This document shows, piece by piece, positions 52,343 through 61,851 of a stretch of 64,000 bases of DNA; positions within the stretch are counted from its first letter, which is position 1; every line of letters starts with the position of its first letter. A program made the position numbers and the translations under genes. The DNA is from Bacteroidota bacterium (GTDB lineage Bacteria; Bacteroidota; Ignavibacteria; Ignavibacteriales; Melioribacteraceae): assembly GCA_023397505.1 (NCBI GenBank), contig JAEWUC010000007.1:1-64000 (forward strand), written 5' to 3'. The notes beneath the pieces were generated by a model that saw only the letters and a program-made list of their open reading frames with translations, was not told the origin of the DNA and did no database searches.

Positions 52343-52564
52343 TATTACAACAACAAATAAATTTGATATACCAAAAGAAGGTAAACATATTATAAAAGTT
52401 TATAATGTGATCGGGGAAGTAGTGGGTGTATTAGCTGATAAAGAGTTTGCTGCGGGACGTTATCAAGTTACTTTGATGCTTCAAATCTACCTTCGGGAAT
52501 TTATTTTTATCAACTACAGGGAAACGAAAAAAACTTTGTAAGAAAGATGCTGCTCGTTAAATAA
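52343..52564 (+). pseudogene. orphan C-terminal T9SS sorting domain (fragment)
   Basis: This stretch duplicates 56110-56330, the sorting domain of the next gene. About 150 bp in the middle are almost identical (one C/T change), a T is missing at 52472-52474 (frameshift), and the last ~50 bp differ more. It starts abruptly in a different context, 20 bp after the previous gene's stop. Confidence 0.85.
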
Positions 52565-52637
52565 AAATAAATGATTAATTTTAGAAGTAGTACTCATAAT
52601 TTTATTGAAAACACTTAACATCTTTTACAGAGGTTTT

Positions 52638-55600
52638 ATGAAATCATTGTTTTACGCACTTTTATTAATTTTAGTTTTTACTGAATTGAACTATGCTCAA
52701 AACGGCGGTTATGCAATTCTTTTTGACGGCATCGACGGTAAAGCTGTGGCAAATATGAACACCGGCAATACCAATTCTACTATTACCATGGAGTTCTGGT
52801 TTGCGCGTGTTAGTGACCAGGCAGGACAGAAATATTTGGCTGACTTACATTCGATATCAGGTCTTAACAGAAGAAGAGTTATGCCGTATATCAACAACGG
52901 GGAAATAGGCATTGAAGCATATCCGAATACCGGCGATGATGATAATTTTATTATTGTGAATACCGGCGTTGTACCCCCGCTTAATATCTGGACGCATATT
53001 GCCGTAGTTATAAACGGAGCGAGTTTAAAAATGTATATTAACGGAAAAGAGTATGCTAATTCAAGCTTTGCCCCTGCTTCTTATCAAATCACGGGAAATG
53101 AAGATTTATCTATTGCAACTAATTATTGGGGTGCAACTTTTGCAAATATAGAAGTTGATGAAATGAGAATATGGAGTATTGACCGCAGTCAGGTACAAAT
53201 AAATGCAAATATGTATAAAGAATTAGTTGGTAATGAAGCGGGATTGTTATCGTATTATAAAATGTCTGATGGCGCAGGTGTTAGTATTTCCAGTAATCAA
53301 TCCGTTGGTACATATAATGCAACTTTAAACGGCGGAAATACATGGATAACTTCAGGTGCATTTTTAGGAACAAAAACCGGACTTTATTTTGATGGTTTAG
53401 ACAGCTATGTTGATTGCGGTAACAACGCTCAGGTTCAGTTTAACGGGGGACAAAATTTTACGCTTGAAGCGTGGGTTAAACCAACTGCGGGTCAATGGGG
53501 AGCGATTATATCAAAATTCCAGCATCATGCCGCGCATGAAGGATACAGCCTTGAAATGTTTTCAGACCGCAGAATAGCTTTATTGTTCGGGAATAACTGG
53601 AGTGACTGGAAGTCGGTTAATTCAACAAATTCCCTGACTCTGAATACCTGGAATCATGTTGCCGCTACTTATGACGGGACTACGATGAAGATTTATATAA
53701 ATGGTTGTCTTGAAGGAACATATACATATACAGACGGATGTACCGATTCGGGAACGCCTTTGGTAATTGGAAGCAGAATGGGTACAACAGTTTTCGATAC
53801 TTTCTTTCCGGGATATATTGATGAGGCGAGGGTTTGGGCAGCGGCGCTTACAGAAGCCCAATTAAGAGAGAATATGTGCAAAACTCTTACCGGCAATGAA
53901 GCAGGATTAAGAGCTTACTACAGGATAGATGAAACTGCGGGTTCAACAACATATGATTATACAAGCTATGCTGCCAATGGAACATTGACGAATATGGATG
54001 TTGTAAACGACTGGACTGCATCGGATGCTTTCAATACATGGATTGGCGCCGAAAGCGCCGGCTGGTCAGACTCAGGAAACTGGACAAAAGGAGTTCCTAC
54101 CTCGGCTCAAAGTGTTGGAATTTACAAATGGGCTCTGGGAGCAGATGCTAAATTCAGCTCGACGCCGACGGTTAGGAATTGTGTAATTTCCTCAACAGCC
54201 TCGCCTCAATTGAATTCCGATATTAATATAGAAGGAAATTTGTGTCTTGAAAAGAATCTCGATTTGAATGGGTATAATATTACTCTAAGCCCCACATCTT
54301 ACCTTCTTGAGGGATCGGGAGTACTTTCCGGAGTTGCAGGGACAATATCAATAACAAAAAATTTAGCATCACCTGCTAGTCTTGATGTTGGCGGATTAGG
54401 TTTAAAGATTTCTTCTACAATCAATCTTGGTTCCACCACAATTACCAGAGGTCACGCCGTACAATCCGGCAATGGTAATAGTTCTATTACGAGGTATTAT
54501 AATATCACACCGACAAACAACTCATCAGTAAACGGAACAATAGTATTTCCTTATCTCGATTCTGAGCTTAACGGACTAACTGAAAATAATTTTACGCTGT
54601 TCCGTTCAACAAACAACGGAACAACATGGACCAATCAGGGAGGAACTTTATCTGCGGCAAATAACACAGTTACAAAATCAGGAATTTCAAGTTTTTCGAG
54701 ATGGACAATCGGCGATGTGACATTACCACTTAACGAACCTGTTCCTGCAGTACTCTCAGCAATTGAAGGTACAGATTTGTCATATACAGAAGGTTCCGGT
54801 GCCGTACAAATAACCAACACAATTACTGTTAGTGACGGTGATGATACGAATTTAGAAAGCGCGGTTATACAAATTACAGGCAATTATCAGAACGGTGAAG
54901 ATGAATTAACCTTTGTAAATCAAAACGGAATTACCGGCTCCTGGAACAGTACGTTAGGAAAACTAACGCTTATTGGAAGCGCAACCGTTGCCAATTATCA
55001 GACTGCTTTAAGAGCTGTTAAGTATAATAATTCCAGCAATAATCCGAGTGCTATTACCAGGACAGTTAGTTTTACAGTAAATGACGGCGATAATAACAGC
55101 AATACGCTTACAAGAAATATTACAATAAGTATACTGGCAAATAATCCTTCAATTGTAACCAATACAGGAGGAAACGTAAATGAAGGAGGAACGCTTGTTT
55201 TAAGCGATGTAATGTTAAAAGCAAACGATGAAGACGGACCGGTTTACAGTTTGACTTATAGAATAACCAAAGCGCCGAAACACGGAACAATAAGCGCATC
55301 ATTTACTCAAAATGATATTGCAAACGGAAAAGTAACATATATTCATGACGGAAGTGAAATGCCAGCTGACACTTTTAAATTTGTTGTTAAAGATGCAGAC
55401 GGTAACTCAACTGAAGAAAATAGTTTTATTATCACGGTAAATAATGTTAACGATCCGCCGTTATTCACAGGAGTTCCGGTTTATGTTATGAATGAGGATG
55501 AGGAGTTTATAATTACTAACTCAATGCTGCTTGAATACGTGAATGATCCCGATGACCCTGATAGTTTACTTTCAATTAAACTTTCTTCACAAAATGAAAA

Positions 55601-56330
55601 CATTAATTTATCCGAATTGGATAACTCATTCCATGTTAATTGTTCTGAAAACTGGTTTGGAAATGCAAGCTGTATATTTACAGTGAGTGACGGGAAAGTA
55701 ACCATTGATACGACAGTTAACATAACAGTTAATTCAGTAAATGATTTACCTATCTTCACCGGATTGCCTGTTAGTATTGAGTTTAAGCAAACAAGTTCGG
55801 CAACAATAGATCTTAACGGTGCGGCGAGTGATGTTGAAACACCGGATTCATTACTAGTTTTTTCATTCAGTTCTGACCCGGATTCAGTTAAGGTTTCGCT
55901 AAATAATGAAACGCGTATAGCTACTATATTATCGGTTGGAAAATTCATAGGAGATGTATTGCTTACAGTTAAGGTTACTGATGAAAGCAGTGGAAGCGAT
56001 GAAGGTGTTATAAATGTAACTGTTAATCCTGACGTTACCGGCATGGAACTTTTAGATGGTATACCCGAAGACTATGTCTTATTCCAGAATTATCCTAATC
56101 CGTTTAATCCAATTACAACAATAAAATTTGATATACCAAAAGAAGGTAAACATATTATAAAAGTTTATAATGTGATCGGGGAAGTAGCGGGTGTATTAGC
56201 TGATAAAGAGTTTGCTGCGGGACGTTATCAAGTTACTTTTGATGCTTCAAATCTACCTTCGGGAATTTATTTTTATCAACTTATTGGAAATGAAAAGAAT
56301 TTTGTAAAGAAGATGTTGCTGCTAAAATAA
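52638..56330 (+). CDS. Large secreted LamG / cadherin-like protein with T9SS sorting domain
   Basis: 1230 aa. Signal peptide ends ELNYAQ near 20. Two LamG (concanavalin-like) domains, roughly 25-210 and 245-430, each with a DGxDxxV start and VDEMRIWSIDRSQ / IDEARVWAAALTEAQ near the end. A ~300-residue beta-helix-like region follows, then cadherin-like/CHDL repeats (NTGGNVNEGGTLVLSDVML, VNDPPLFTGVPV, VNDLPIFTGLPV). The C-terminus has FQNYPNPFNPITTIKFDIP, a type IX sorting domain. ATG at 52638 follows GAGG. Likely a surface adhesin or polysaccharide binder. Confidence 0.85.
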   Translation: MKSLFYALLLILVFTELNYAQNGGYAILFDGIDGKAVANMNTGNTNSTITMEFWFARVSDQAGQKYLADLHSISGLNRRRVMPYINNGEIGIEAYPNTGDDDNFIIVNTGVVPPLNIWTHIAVVINGASLKMYINGKEYANSSFAPASYQITGNEDLSIATNYWGATFANIEVDEMRIWSIDRSQVQINANMYKELVGNEAGLLSYYKMSDGAGVSISSNQSVGTYNATLNGGNTWITSGAFLGTKTGLYFDGLDSYVDCGNNAQVQFNGGQNFTLEAWVKPTAGQWGAIISKFQHHAAHEGYSLEMFSDRRIALLFGNNWSDWKSVNSTNSLTLNTWNHVAATYDGTTMKIYINGCLEGTYTYTDGCTDSGTPLVIGSRMGTTVFDTFFPGYIDEARVWAAALTEAQLRENMCKTLTGNEAGLRAYYRIDETAGSTTYDYTSYAANGTLTNMDVVNDWTASDAFNTWIGAESAGWSDSGNWTKGVPTSAQSVGIYKWALGADAKFSSTPTVRNCVISSTASPQLNSDINIEGNLCLEKNLDLNGYNITLSPTSYLLEGSGVLSGVAGTISITKNLASPASLDVGGLGLKISSTINLGSTTITRGHAVQSGNGNSSITRYYNITPTNNSSVNGTIVFPYLDSELNGLTENNFTLFRSTNNGTTWTNQGGTLSAANNTVTKSGISSFSRWTIGDVTLPLNEPVPAVLSAIEGTDLSYTEGSGAVQITNTITVSDGDDTNLESAVIQITGNYQNGEDELTFVNQNGITGSWNSTLGKLTLIGSATVANYQTALRAVKYNNSSNNPSAITRTVSFTVNDGDNNSNTLTRNITISILANNPSIVTNTGGNVNEGGTLVLSDVMLKANDEDGPVYSLTYRITKAPKHGTISASFTQNDIANGKVTYIHDGSEMPADTFKFVVKDADGNSTEENSFIITVNNVNDPPLFTGVPVYVMNEDEEFIITNSMLLEYVNDPDDPDSLLSIKLSSQNENINLSELDNSFHVNCSENWFGNASCIFTVSDGKVTIDTTVNITVNSVNDLPIFTGLPVSIEFKQTSSATIDLNGAASDVETPDSLLVFSFSSDPDSVKVSLNNETRIATILSVGKFIGDVLLTVKVTDESSGSDEGVINVTVNPDVTGMELLDGIPEDYVLFQNYPNPFNPITTIKFDIPKEGKHIIKVYNVIGEVAGVLADKEFAAGRYQVTFDASNLPSGIYFYQLIGNEKNFVKKMLLLK

Positions 56331-56341
56331 ATTGTTTACTA

Positions 56342-56372
56342 ACCTTGAAGGTTGTTAAAAAATCTTCAAGGT
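56342..56372 (+). terminator. hairpin after the LamG gene
   Basis: ACCTTGAAG pairs with CTTCAAGGT (9 bp, 13-nt loop), 12 bp after the stop. No U tract follows, so termination would be weak or of another kind. Confidence 0.55.
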
Positions 56373-56433
56373 CTATCTATAACAAATAAAGTTTTGTGAT
56401 GTATAATTATGCAGAAAATTTTATAAATCATCC

Positions 56434-56462
56434 TTGACATCATAATTATAATATCTTATAAT
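56434..56462 (+). promoter_or_regulatory. consensus promoter of the ilv-leu operon
   Basis: TTGACA (56434-56439), 17-bp spacer, TATAAT (56457-56462): perfect match to the primary sigma consensus. Transcription would start near 56469, about 64 bp before the leader peptide ATG and about 300 bp before ilvD. A long leader with an internal peptide is therefore expected. Confidence 0.85.
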
Positions 56463-56532
56463 TGCACTCAACAAAATCATGATCGATAATAGTAAACATA
56501 TCGTTACTTTCCAAAAAACAAACGGGCACAAA

Positions 56533-56652
56533 ATGTCCATGGAAATCGACCGTGGTAACTTATTTAATATCGCCTCTTTAGATAACCTTCTATTAGGGAT
56601 TATTATTCTAGCTATTATTAGCATTATTAACCTAGTGATTATTCTAGGCTAA
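56533..56652 (+). CDS. ilv-leu operon leader peptide (39 aa)
   Basis: A frame from ATG 56533 to TAA 56650 starts MSMEIDRGNLFNIASLDNLL and continues with a hydrophobic, almost all-branched-chain stretch, GIIILAIISIINLVIILG. It has eleven Ile, eight Leu and one Val codons in 39, with eight Ile in the last 17. The position between a consensus promoter and ilvD, and the overlapping RNA stems, identify it as an attenuation leader that senses charged tRNA-Ile (and Leu/Val). Confidence 0.85.
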   Translation: MSMEIDRGNLFNIASLDNLLLGIIILAIISIINLVIILG

Positions 56653-56722
56653 TAATAATAGTCAATCCCTAAACCAAAAAATTAAAAGATAGACGCACAA
56701 ATAAAAACTTAGGGATTGACTA
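56593..56722 (+). promoter_or_regulatory. attenuator region: alternative stems A:B, B:C and hairpin D
   Basis: A = TTAGGGATT (56593-56601, inside the leader codons), B = TAGTCAATCCCTAA (56659-56672), C = TTAGGGATTGACTA (56709-56722). B pairs perfectly with C over 14 bp or with A over 9 bp, never both. Hairpin D pairs ATTATTA-a-CCTAG (56623-56635) with CTAGG-c-TAATAAT (56644-56656). A ribosome stalled on Ile codons 23-25 covers A and lets B:C form. No U tract follows B:C, so the output may be Rho-dependent or act on translation. Confidence 0.75.
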
Positions 56723-56771
56723 AAGTCCTAATAGTTTATCTGAAGTTTGTAGTATAAAAATCAGAGGGATT

Positions 56772-58454
56772 ATGCGTTCAGATCTTATTAAGAAAGGATT
56801 CGACAAAGCACCGCACCGCAGTTTATTAAAAGCTACGGGAGTTATTAAATCGGATGAAGATTTTAACAAACCGTTCATTGGTGTCTGCAATTCCTACATC
56901 GATTTAATCCCGGGGCATGTTCACTTACAAGAATTTGGAAAAGTTGTTAAGGAAGAAATCCGCAAAGCAGGTGGCATTCCATTTGAGTTCAATACAATTG
57001 GCGTTGACGATGGAATTGCAATGGGACACATTGGCATGCGCTACTCACTTGCAAGCCGCGAATTGATTGCCGATAGTTTTGAAACAGTTGTTGAAGCTCA
57101 TCGTTTGGACGGCGTTGTTTGTATTCCCAACTGTGATAAAATTGTACCGGGTATGTTGATGGGCGCTGTCCGCGTAAATATTCCAACAATATTTATTTCC
57201 GGCGGACCGATGAAAGCCGGCGTTACACCTTCCGGCGAAAAAGTTGATCTGATCTCCGTGTTTGAAGGAGTCGGTGAATTTTCAACAGGAAAAATCAACG
57301 AAGCAAAATTAAAAGAATTGGAAAATTTCGGATGCCCGACCTGCGGTTCATGTTCTGGAATGTTTACAGCTAATTCAATGAACTGTTTAATGGAGGCGTT
57401 GGGAATGGCCTTACCTGGTAACGGGTCAATACTTGCAGTTAATCCCAAACGCCACGAACTTGCAAAAGAAGCCGCACGAAAAATACTTGACCTTGTTAAA
57501 TCCGATTTGAAACCGAAAGACATAATTACACGAGAATCAATTTTAAATGCGTTCGCGCTTGATATGGCAATGGGCGGAAGCACAAATACTGTTTTACACA
57601 CACTTGCAATTGCAAGCGAAGCTGGTATTGATTTTAATCTTGATGAAATAAATGGGCAGGCAAAGAAAACTCCGTACATATGTAAAGTTTCTCCCGCAAC
57701 AAAATTAGTACATATGGAAGATGTTGACAGGGCAGGAGGAGTTTCTGCAATACTTAACGAGCTTTCAAAAGTAGAAGGCGCATTAAACTTATCACTACCA
57801 ACGGTTTCAGGAAAATCTCTCGGTGAAAATATCAAATTAGCCGAAGTAAAAGATAGATCTGTTATCAGAGCGTTTGATAATCCTTACAAAAAAACCGGCG
57901 GACTTTCGGTTCTGTTTGGTAATCTTGCACCCAAAGGAGCTATTGTTAAGAATGGTGCAGTTGAAGAAAAGATGCTTGTTCATAAAGGTCCCGCTGTAAT
58001 TTTTAATTCTCAGGATGATTGCATTGCGGGAATAAGAAGTGGAAAAGTTGTTCCGGGTTGCGTTGTTGTTATTCGTTACGAAGGACCAAAAGGCGGACCG
58101 GGAATGCCGGAGATGCTTTCACCGACAAGCGAGATTATGGGAATGGGACTTGGTGATAAAGTTGCGTTAATAACAGACGGAAGATTTTCCGGCGGAACTC
58201 GCGGTGCATGCATCGGCCACGTTTCTCCCGAAGCGGCAGTAAAAGGGCCAATTGCTGCGTTGAAAGACGGAGATATAATTTCAATTGATATTCCAAACAA
58301 CAAACTTGAAGTGGAATTAAGCGATGAAGAAATTCAAAAAAGATTAAATGAACTTCCGAAGTTCAAGTTAAAAATTGATAGAGGATATTTAGCGCGCTAT
58401 TCACGATTGGTTACATCTGCGAACACAGGCGCGGTTTTAAGTTTACCAGAATAA
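56772..58454 (+). CDS. ilvD: Dihydroxy-acid dehydratase
   Basis: 560 aa. Third enzyme step of Ile and Val synthesis; an Fe-S enzyme. Ligand cysteines are visible in CNSYIDLIPGH, CIPNCDKIVPGMLMGA and GCPTCGSCSGMFTANSMNCL. The C-terminal TDGRFSGGTRGACIGHVSPEA and NTGAVLSLPE are conserved. Full length. Lies downstream of a leader-peptide attenuator; RBS AGAGGG. Start of a six-gene run on the + strand. Confidence 0.97.
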   Translation: MRSDLIKKGFDKAPHRSLLKATGVIKSDEDFNKPFIGVCNSYIDLIPGHVHLQEFGKVVKEEIRKAGGIPFEFNTIGVDDGIAMGHIGMRYSLASRELIADSFETVVEAHRLDGVVCIPNCDKIVPGMLMGAVRVNIPTIFISGGPMKAGVTPSGEKVDLISVFEGVGEFSTGKINEAKLKELENFGCPTCGSCSGMFTANSMNCLMEALGMALPGNGSILAVNPKRHELAKEAARKILDLVKSDLKPKDIITRESILNAFALDMAMGGSTNTVLHTLAIASEAGIDFNLDEINGQAKKTPYICKVSPATKLVHMEDVDRAGGVSAILNELSKVEGALNLSLPTVSGKSLGENIKLAEVKDRSVIRAFDNPYKKTGGLSVLFGNLAPKGAIVKNGAVEEKMLVHKGPAVIFNSQDDCIAGIRSGKVVPGCVVVIRYEGPKGGPGMPEMLSPTSEIMGMGLGDKVALITDGRFSGGTRGACIGHVSPEAAVKGPIAALKDGDIISIDIPNNKLEVELSDEEIQKRLNELPKFKLKIDRGYLARYSRLVTSANTGAVLSLPE

Positions 58455-58476
58455 AATAATATAAAGGGAATGCATC

Positions 58477-60195
58477 ATGACTTCTAAAAAGAAAACAATG
58501 TCCGGAGCTTCGATATTTTTCGAATGCTTAAAGCAGGAAGGCGTTGAATATGTCTTCGGTTATCCCGGCGGCGCAACTTTACCGATATATGAAAAACTTT
58601 ATGATGTCGATTTCCTTCAGCATATTCTTGTGCGCCATGAACAAGGCGCAACTCATATGGCTGAGGGTTACGCAAAAGCTACGGGTAAAGTGGGCGTTGT
58701 GCTTGTAACATCCGGACCCGGCGCAACTAATACAGTTACAGGTATTGCAGATGCATATATGGATTCGGTTCCGATAGTTGTATTTACAGGGCAAGTGGCA
58801 ACTCATTTAATCGGAAATGACGCATTCCAGGAAGCGGATATAGTAGGTATTACCCGTCCGATTACAAAACATAATTTTTTAGTTCGTGATGTGAAAGAAT
58901 TAGCGGAAACAATTAAGAAAGCATTTTACATTGCATCGACCGGAAGACCCGGCCCCGTAGTAGTTGATCTGCCAAAAAATGTTATCAATAGTATTTGTGA
59001 ATTTAATTATCCCGAAAATGTTGAGATGCGCGGATACAAACCGAAATTATTCGGTCATCAAAACCAAATTAAAAAAGCTGCGCAGATGTTGATGAAAGCT
59101 AAGAGACCTTTGCTTTACGTCGGCGGCGGAGTAATAATGTCCGGCGGTCACCGCGAATTGCAAATTCTTGCTAAAGAAAATAATCTTCCAATTACAATGA
59201 CTTTACAAGGATTAGGCGCATTTCCCGGAACTGATCCGCAATCCTTGGGTATGCTTGGAATGCATGGAACTTATTATGCAAATCAAGCAGTAAATAATTG
59301 CGATTTACTTATATCGCTCGGCGCACGTTTCGACGACCGTGTTACAGGAAAAATTGAAACATTCGCAACAGGCGCATATAAAATTCATGTTGATATTGAT
59401 CCTACTTGTATCGACAAAAATATAATTGTCGATCTTCCGATTGTCGGCGATGTTAAACATGTTCTCGCAGAACTTGCAAGCGAGATGACTGAAAAACCAA
59501 ATCTTGATGAGTGGTGGGCGCAGATAAATCAATGGAAAGAAGAATGCCCGCTTGGTTATGATTGTAACGACGGACGCCTTCGTTCTGAATTTGTTCTATC
59601 AAAAATTTCCGAACTTACAAAAGGGGAAGCAGTTGTAATCACAGATGTTGGACAAAACCAAATGTGGACTGCACAATATTATAAGTTTAATAATCCGCGT
59701 TCGCACATTACAAGCGGCGGATTGGGTACAATGGGCTTTTCTTTACCGGCGTCAATTGGCGTTGCGTTTGGAATTAAAGACAGGCCTGTAATTTCTATCA
59801 ACGGCGACGGCGGATTTCAAATGAACATACAGGAATTGGCAACCGCAGTATATCATAAACTTCCGATTAAAATATTTATTTTGAATAACAGTTTTCTCGG
59901 TATGGTTCGTCAATGGCAGGAATTATTCCACGCTGAAAAATACAGCTTTACCGATCTGTCGCATAGTAATCCCGATTTCGTAAGAGTTGCCGCGGCATAC
60001 GGAGTAAAATCAAGTTCAACAGATAAACCGGCTGAAGTTGAATCATTGTTAAAAGAAGCTTTCGATTACAATGAAGGACCGGTATTAATCGAATTCAAGG
60101 TTGTGAAGGAAGATATGGTATTCCCGATTATTCCTTCAGGCGCTTCCATTACAGACATGATAACGGGAAGATTGGACCCCAAGGAGATGATGTAA
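58477..60195 (+). CDS. ilvB: Acetolactate synthase, large (catalytic) subunit
   Basis: 572 aa. TPP-dependent condensation of pyruvate with pyruvate or 2-oxobutyrate. The active-site Glu region FGYPGGATLPIYE and HEQGATHMAEGYA, GPGATNTVTGIADAYMDSVP and the TPP motif GDGGFQMNIQELATAVYHKLP...NN are all present. Full length. One base separates its stop from ilvN. Confidence 0.97.
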   Translation: MTSKKKTMSGASIFFECLKQEGVEYVFGYPGGATLPIYEKLYDVDFLQHILVRHEQGATHMAEGYAKATGKVGVVLVTSGPGATNTVTGIADAYMDSVPIVVFTGQVATHLIGNDAFQEADIVGITRPITKHNFLVRDVKELAETIKKAFYIASTGRPGPVVVDLPKNVINSICEFNYPENVEMRGYKPKLFGHQNQIKKAAQMLMKAKRPLLYVGGGVIMSGGHRELQILAKENNLPITMTLQGLGAFPGTDPQSLGMLGMHGTYYANQAVNNCDLLISLGARFDDRVTGKIETFATGAYKIHVDIDPTCIDKNIIVDLPIVGDVKHVLAELASEMTEKPNLDEWWAQINQWKEECPLGYDCNDGRLRSEFVLSKISELTKGEAVVITDVGQNQMWTAQYYKFNNPRSHITSGGLGTMGFSLPASIGVAFGIKDRPVISINGDGGFQMNIQELATAVYHKLPIKIFILNNSFLGMVRQWQELFHAEKYSFTDLSHSNPDFVRVAAAYGVKSSSTDKPAEVESLLKEAFDYNEGPVLIEFKVVKEDMVFPIIPSGASITDMITGRLDPKEMM

Positions 60196-60196
60196 A

Positions 60197-60706
60197 ATGA
60201 AGCATATTATTTCTGTTCTTTGCGAAAATCAATTCGGAGCTTTCAATCGTATTGTTACAATGTTCAGCGGAAAGGGTTTCAATGTCAATTCAATTTCAAT
60301 TGGCGAAACTGAAAACCCGGAAGTTTCGAGAATGACAATTGTTACTCAAGGCGATGATAAAATTATTGAGCAGGTTGTAAAACAACTCAACCGTTTAATC
60401 GATACAATTAAAATTATTGATTTCACAAAACAAGCTATCGTTCAAAGAGAACTTGCGCTTATTTCGGTTTTTTATCAGAAAGGAAACAGAAGCGAGATTA
60501 TAGATATCTGCGAAATCTTCCGAGGCAATATTGTCGATATCAATAATAAAACATTGATGGTGGAAATTACCGGTCCGCCGGAAAAAATTGATGCTGTCAT
60601 TAACGTATTGATGCCGTATGGAATTAAAGAAATTGCACGTTCCGGGAATGTTGTTCTTAAACGCGGCGAACAAGTTAAAAAAGTTACATCAACCGAAAAA
60701 GAATGA
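60197..60706 (+). CDS. ilvN: Acetolactate synthase, small (regulatory) subunit
   Basis: 169 aa. ACT domain (HIISVLCENQFGAFNRIVTMFSGKGFNVNSISIGETE) binds valine for feedback inhibition; the C-terminal ALS_ss_C domain follows (RELALISVFYQKGNRSEIIDICEIFRGNIVDI). Coupled to ilvB. Confidence 0.96.
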   Translation: MKHIISVLCENQFGAFNRIVTMFSGKGFNVNSISIGETENPEVSRMTIVTQGDDKIIEQVVKQLNRLIDTIKIIDFTKQAIVQRELALISVFYQKGNRSEIIDICEIFRGNIVDINNKTLMVEITGPPEKIDAVINVLMPYGIKEIARSGNVVLKRGEQVKKVTSTEKE

Positions 60707-60812
60707 TAAACATAAATTGGAAAATGGATTTTGATTTCGGAATAATTTATTACTTAATCTATTCTTATTTCTTAATCCAATAAAAATTAACAATAAAAAT
60801 GCAGGAGATAAA

Positions 60813-61805
60813 ATGAAAGTTTATTATGATGCCGATGCCGATCTTAATCTACTAAAAGGTAAGAAGATTGCTGTTATTGGTTTTGGAAGTCAAGGACATG
60901 CACATGCGCTCAATTTAAAAGACAGCGGAATGGAAGTTGGTGTTGGTTTAAGAAAAAACAGCGCACGATGGAAAGAAGCCGAAGAATCCGGCGTTAAAGT
61001 TATGACGGTTGATGAAGTTTCGGCATGGGGTGATGTTATTATGATTTTACTTCCGGATCAAACACAAAAAGAAGTTTATGAAAAAGAAATTAAACCTCAT
61101 CTTACTGCCGGGAAAACTTTAGCGTTCGCGCACGGTTTTAATATTCTTTATAAACAAGTTGTTCCCCCGACTGATGTTGATGTAATTATGATCGCGCCGA
61201 AAAGTCCCGGACATTTGGTAAGAAGAACATTTCAGGGTGGAAGCGGAACACCGTGTTTAATCGCAATCGAACAAGATGCATCCGGACAAGCTAAAGCCAA
61301 AGCACTAGCATGGGCAAAGGGAATAGGCGGAACCCGCGCCGGAGTTATTGAAACAACATTTAAAAATGAAACCGAGACAGATTTATTCGGTGAGCAGGCA
61401 GTTCTCTGCGGCGGTTCGGCTCAACTTGTTAAAGCCGGTTTCGAAACATTGGTTGAAGCAGGTTACGATCCGGAACTTGCGTACTTTGAATGTATGCACG
61501 AGTTGAAATTAATCGTTGACCTTTATTACGAAGGCGGACTTTCAAGAATGAATTATTCTGTTAGTGACACTGCCGAATACGGCGGAATGACGCGCGGAAG
61601 CAGAGTTGTTACTCAAGAAAGTAAAAAAGAAATGAAAAAGATTTTGGATGAAATTCAGAGCGGTAAATTTGCTGAAGAATGGATTAATGAAAATAAAAAC
61701 GGTCAGCCGTTGTTGAATAAATTAAGAGAAGAAAATAAAAATCATCCTATTGAAAAGGTCGGCTCACAGTTAAGAAGTATGATGAGCTGGCTCATAAAAA
61801 AATAA
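60813..61805 (+). CDS. ilvC: Ketol-acid reductoisomerase, class I
   Basis: 330 aa, the short class I form. Rossmann motif GFGSQGHAHALNLKDSG, cofactor loop GLRKNSARWKEA (Arg and Ser indicate NADPH), then APKSPGHLVRRTFQGGSGTPCLIA and the metal ligands in FGEQAVLCGG and CMHELKLIVDLYYEGG. RBS AGGAGA 7 bp before ATG. 106 bp from ilvN, without an obvious promoter. Confidence 0.97.
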   Translation: MKVYYDADADLNLLKGKKIAVIGFGSQGHAHALNLKDSGMEVGVGLRKNSARWKEAEESGVKVMTVDEVSAWGDVIMILLPDQTQKEVYEKEIKPHLTAGKTLAFAHGFNILYKQVVPPTDVDVIMIAPKSPGHLVRRTFQGGSGTPCLIAIEQDASGQAKAKALAWAKGIGGTRAGVIETTFKNETETDLFGEQAVLCGGSAQLVKAGFETLVEAGYDPELAYFECMHELKLIVDLYYEGGLSRMNYSVSDTAEYGGMTRGSRVVTQESKKEMKKILDEIQSGKFAEEWINENKNGQPLLNKLREENKNHPIEKVGSQLRSMMSWLIKK

Positions 61806-61851
61806 AACACGCAGAGCGACTAGCGCATAGCGTTAAAGTATGGAGAAAACG

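Noticed and set aside
16400..52600. Prophage or conjugative element
   Set aside because: No integrase, terminase, capsid, relaxase or transfer genes are seen, and no flanking att duplication next to the tRNAs.
55481..56044. 187-codon antisense frame in the LamG gene
   Set aside because: Ser/Thr/Leu-rich shadow of the cadherin-like repeats; no ribosome site.
57098..57835. 245-codon antisense frame inside ilvD
   Set aside because: A shadow of the strongly conserved ilvD coding sequence; the antisense protein has no motif and no start signal.
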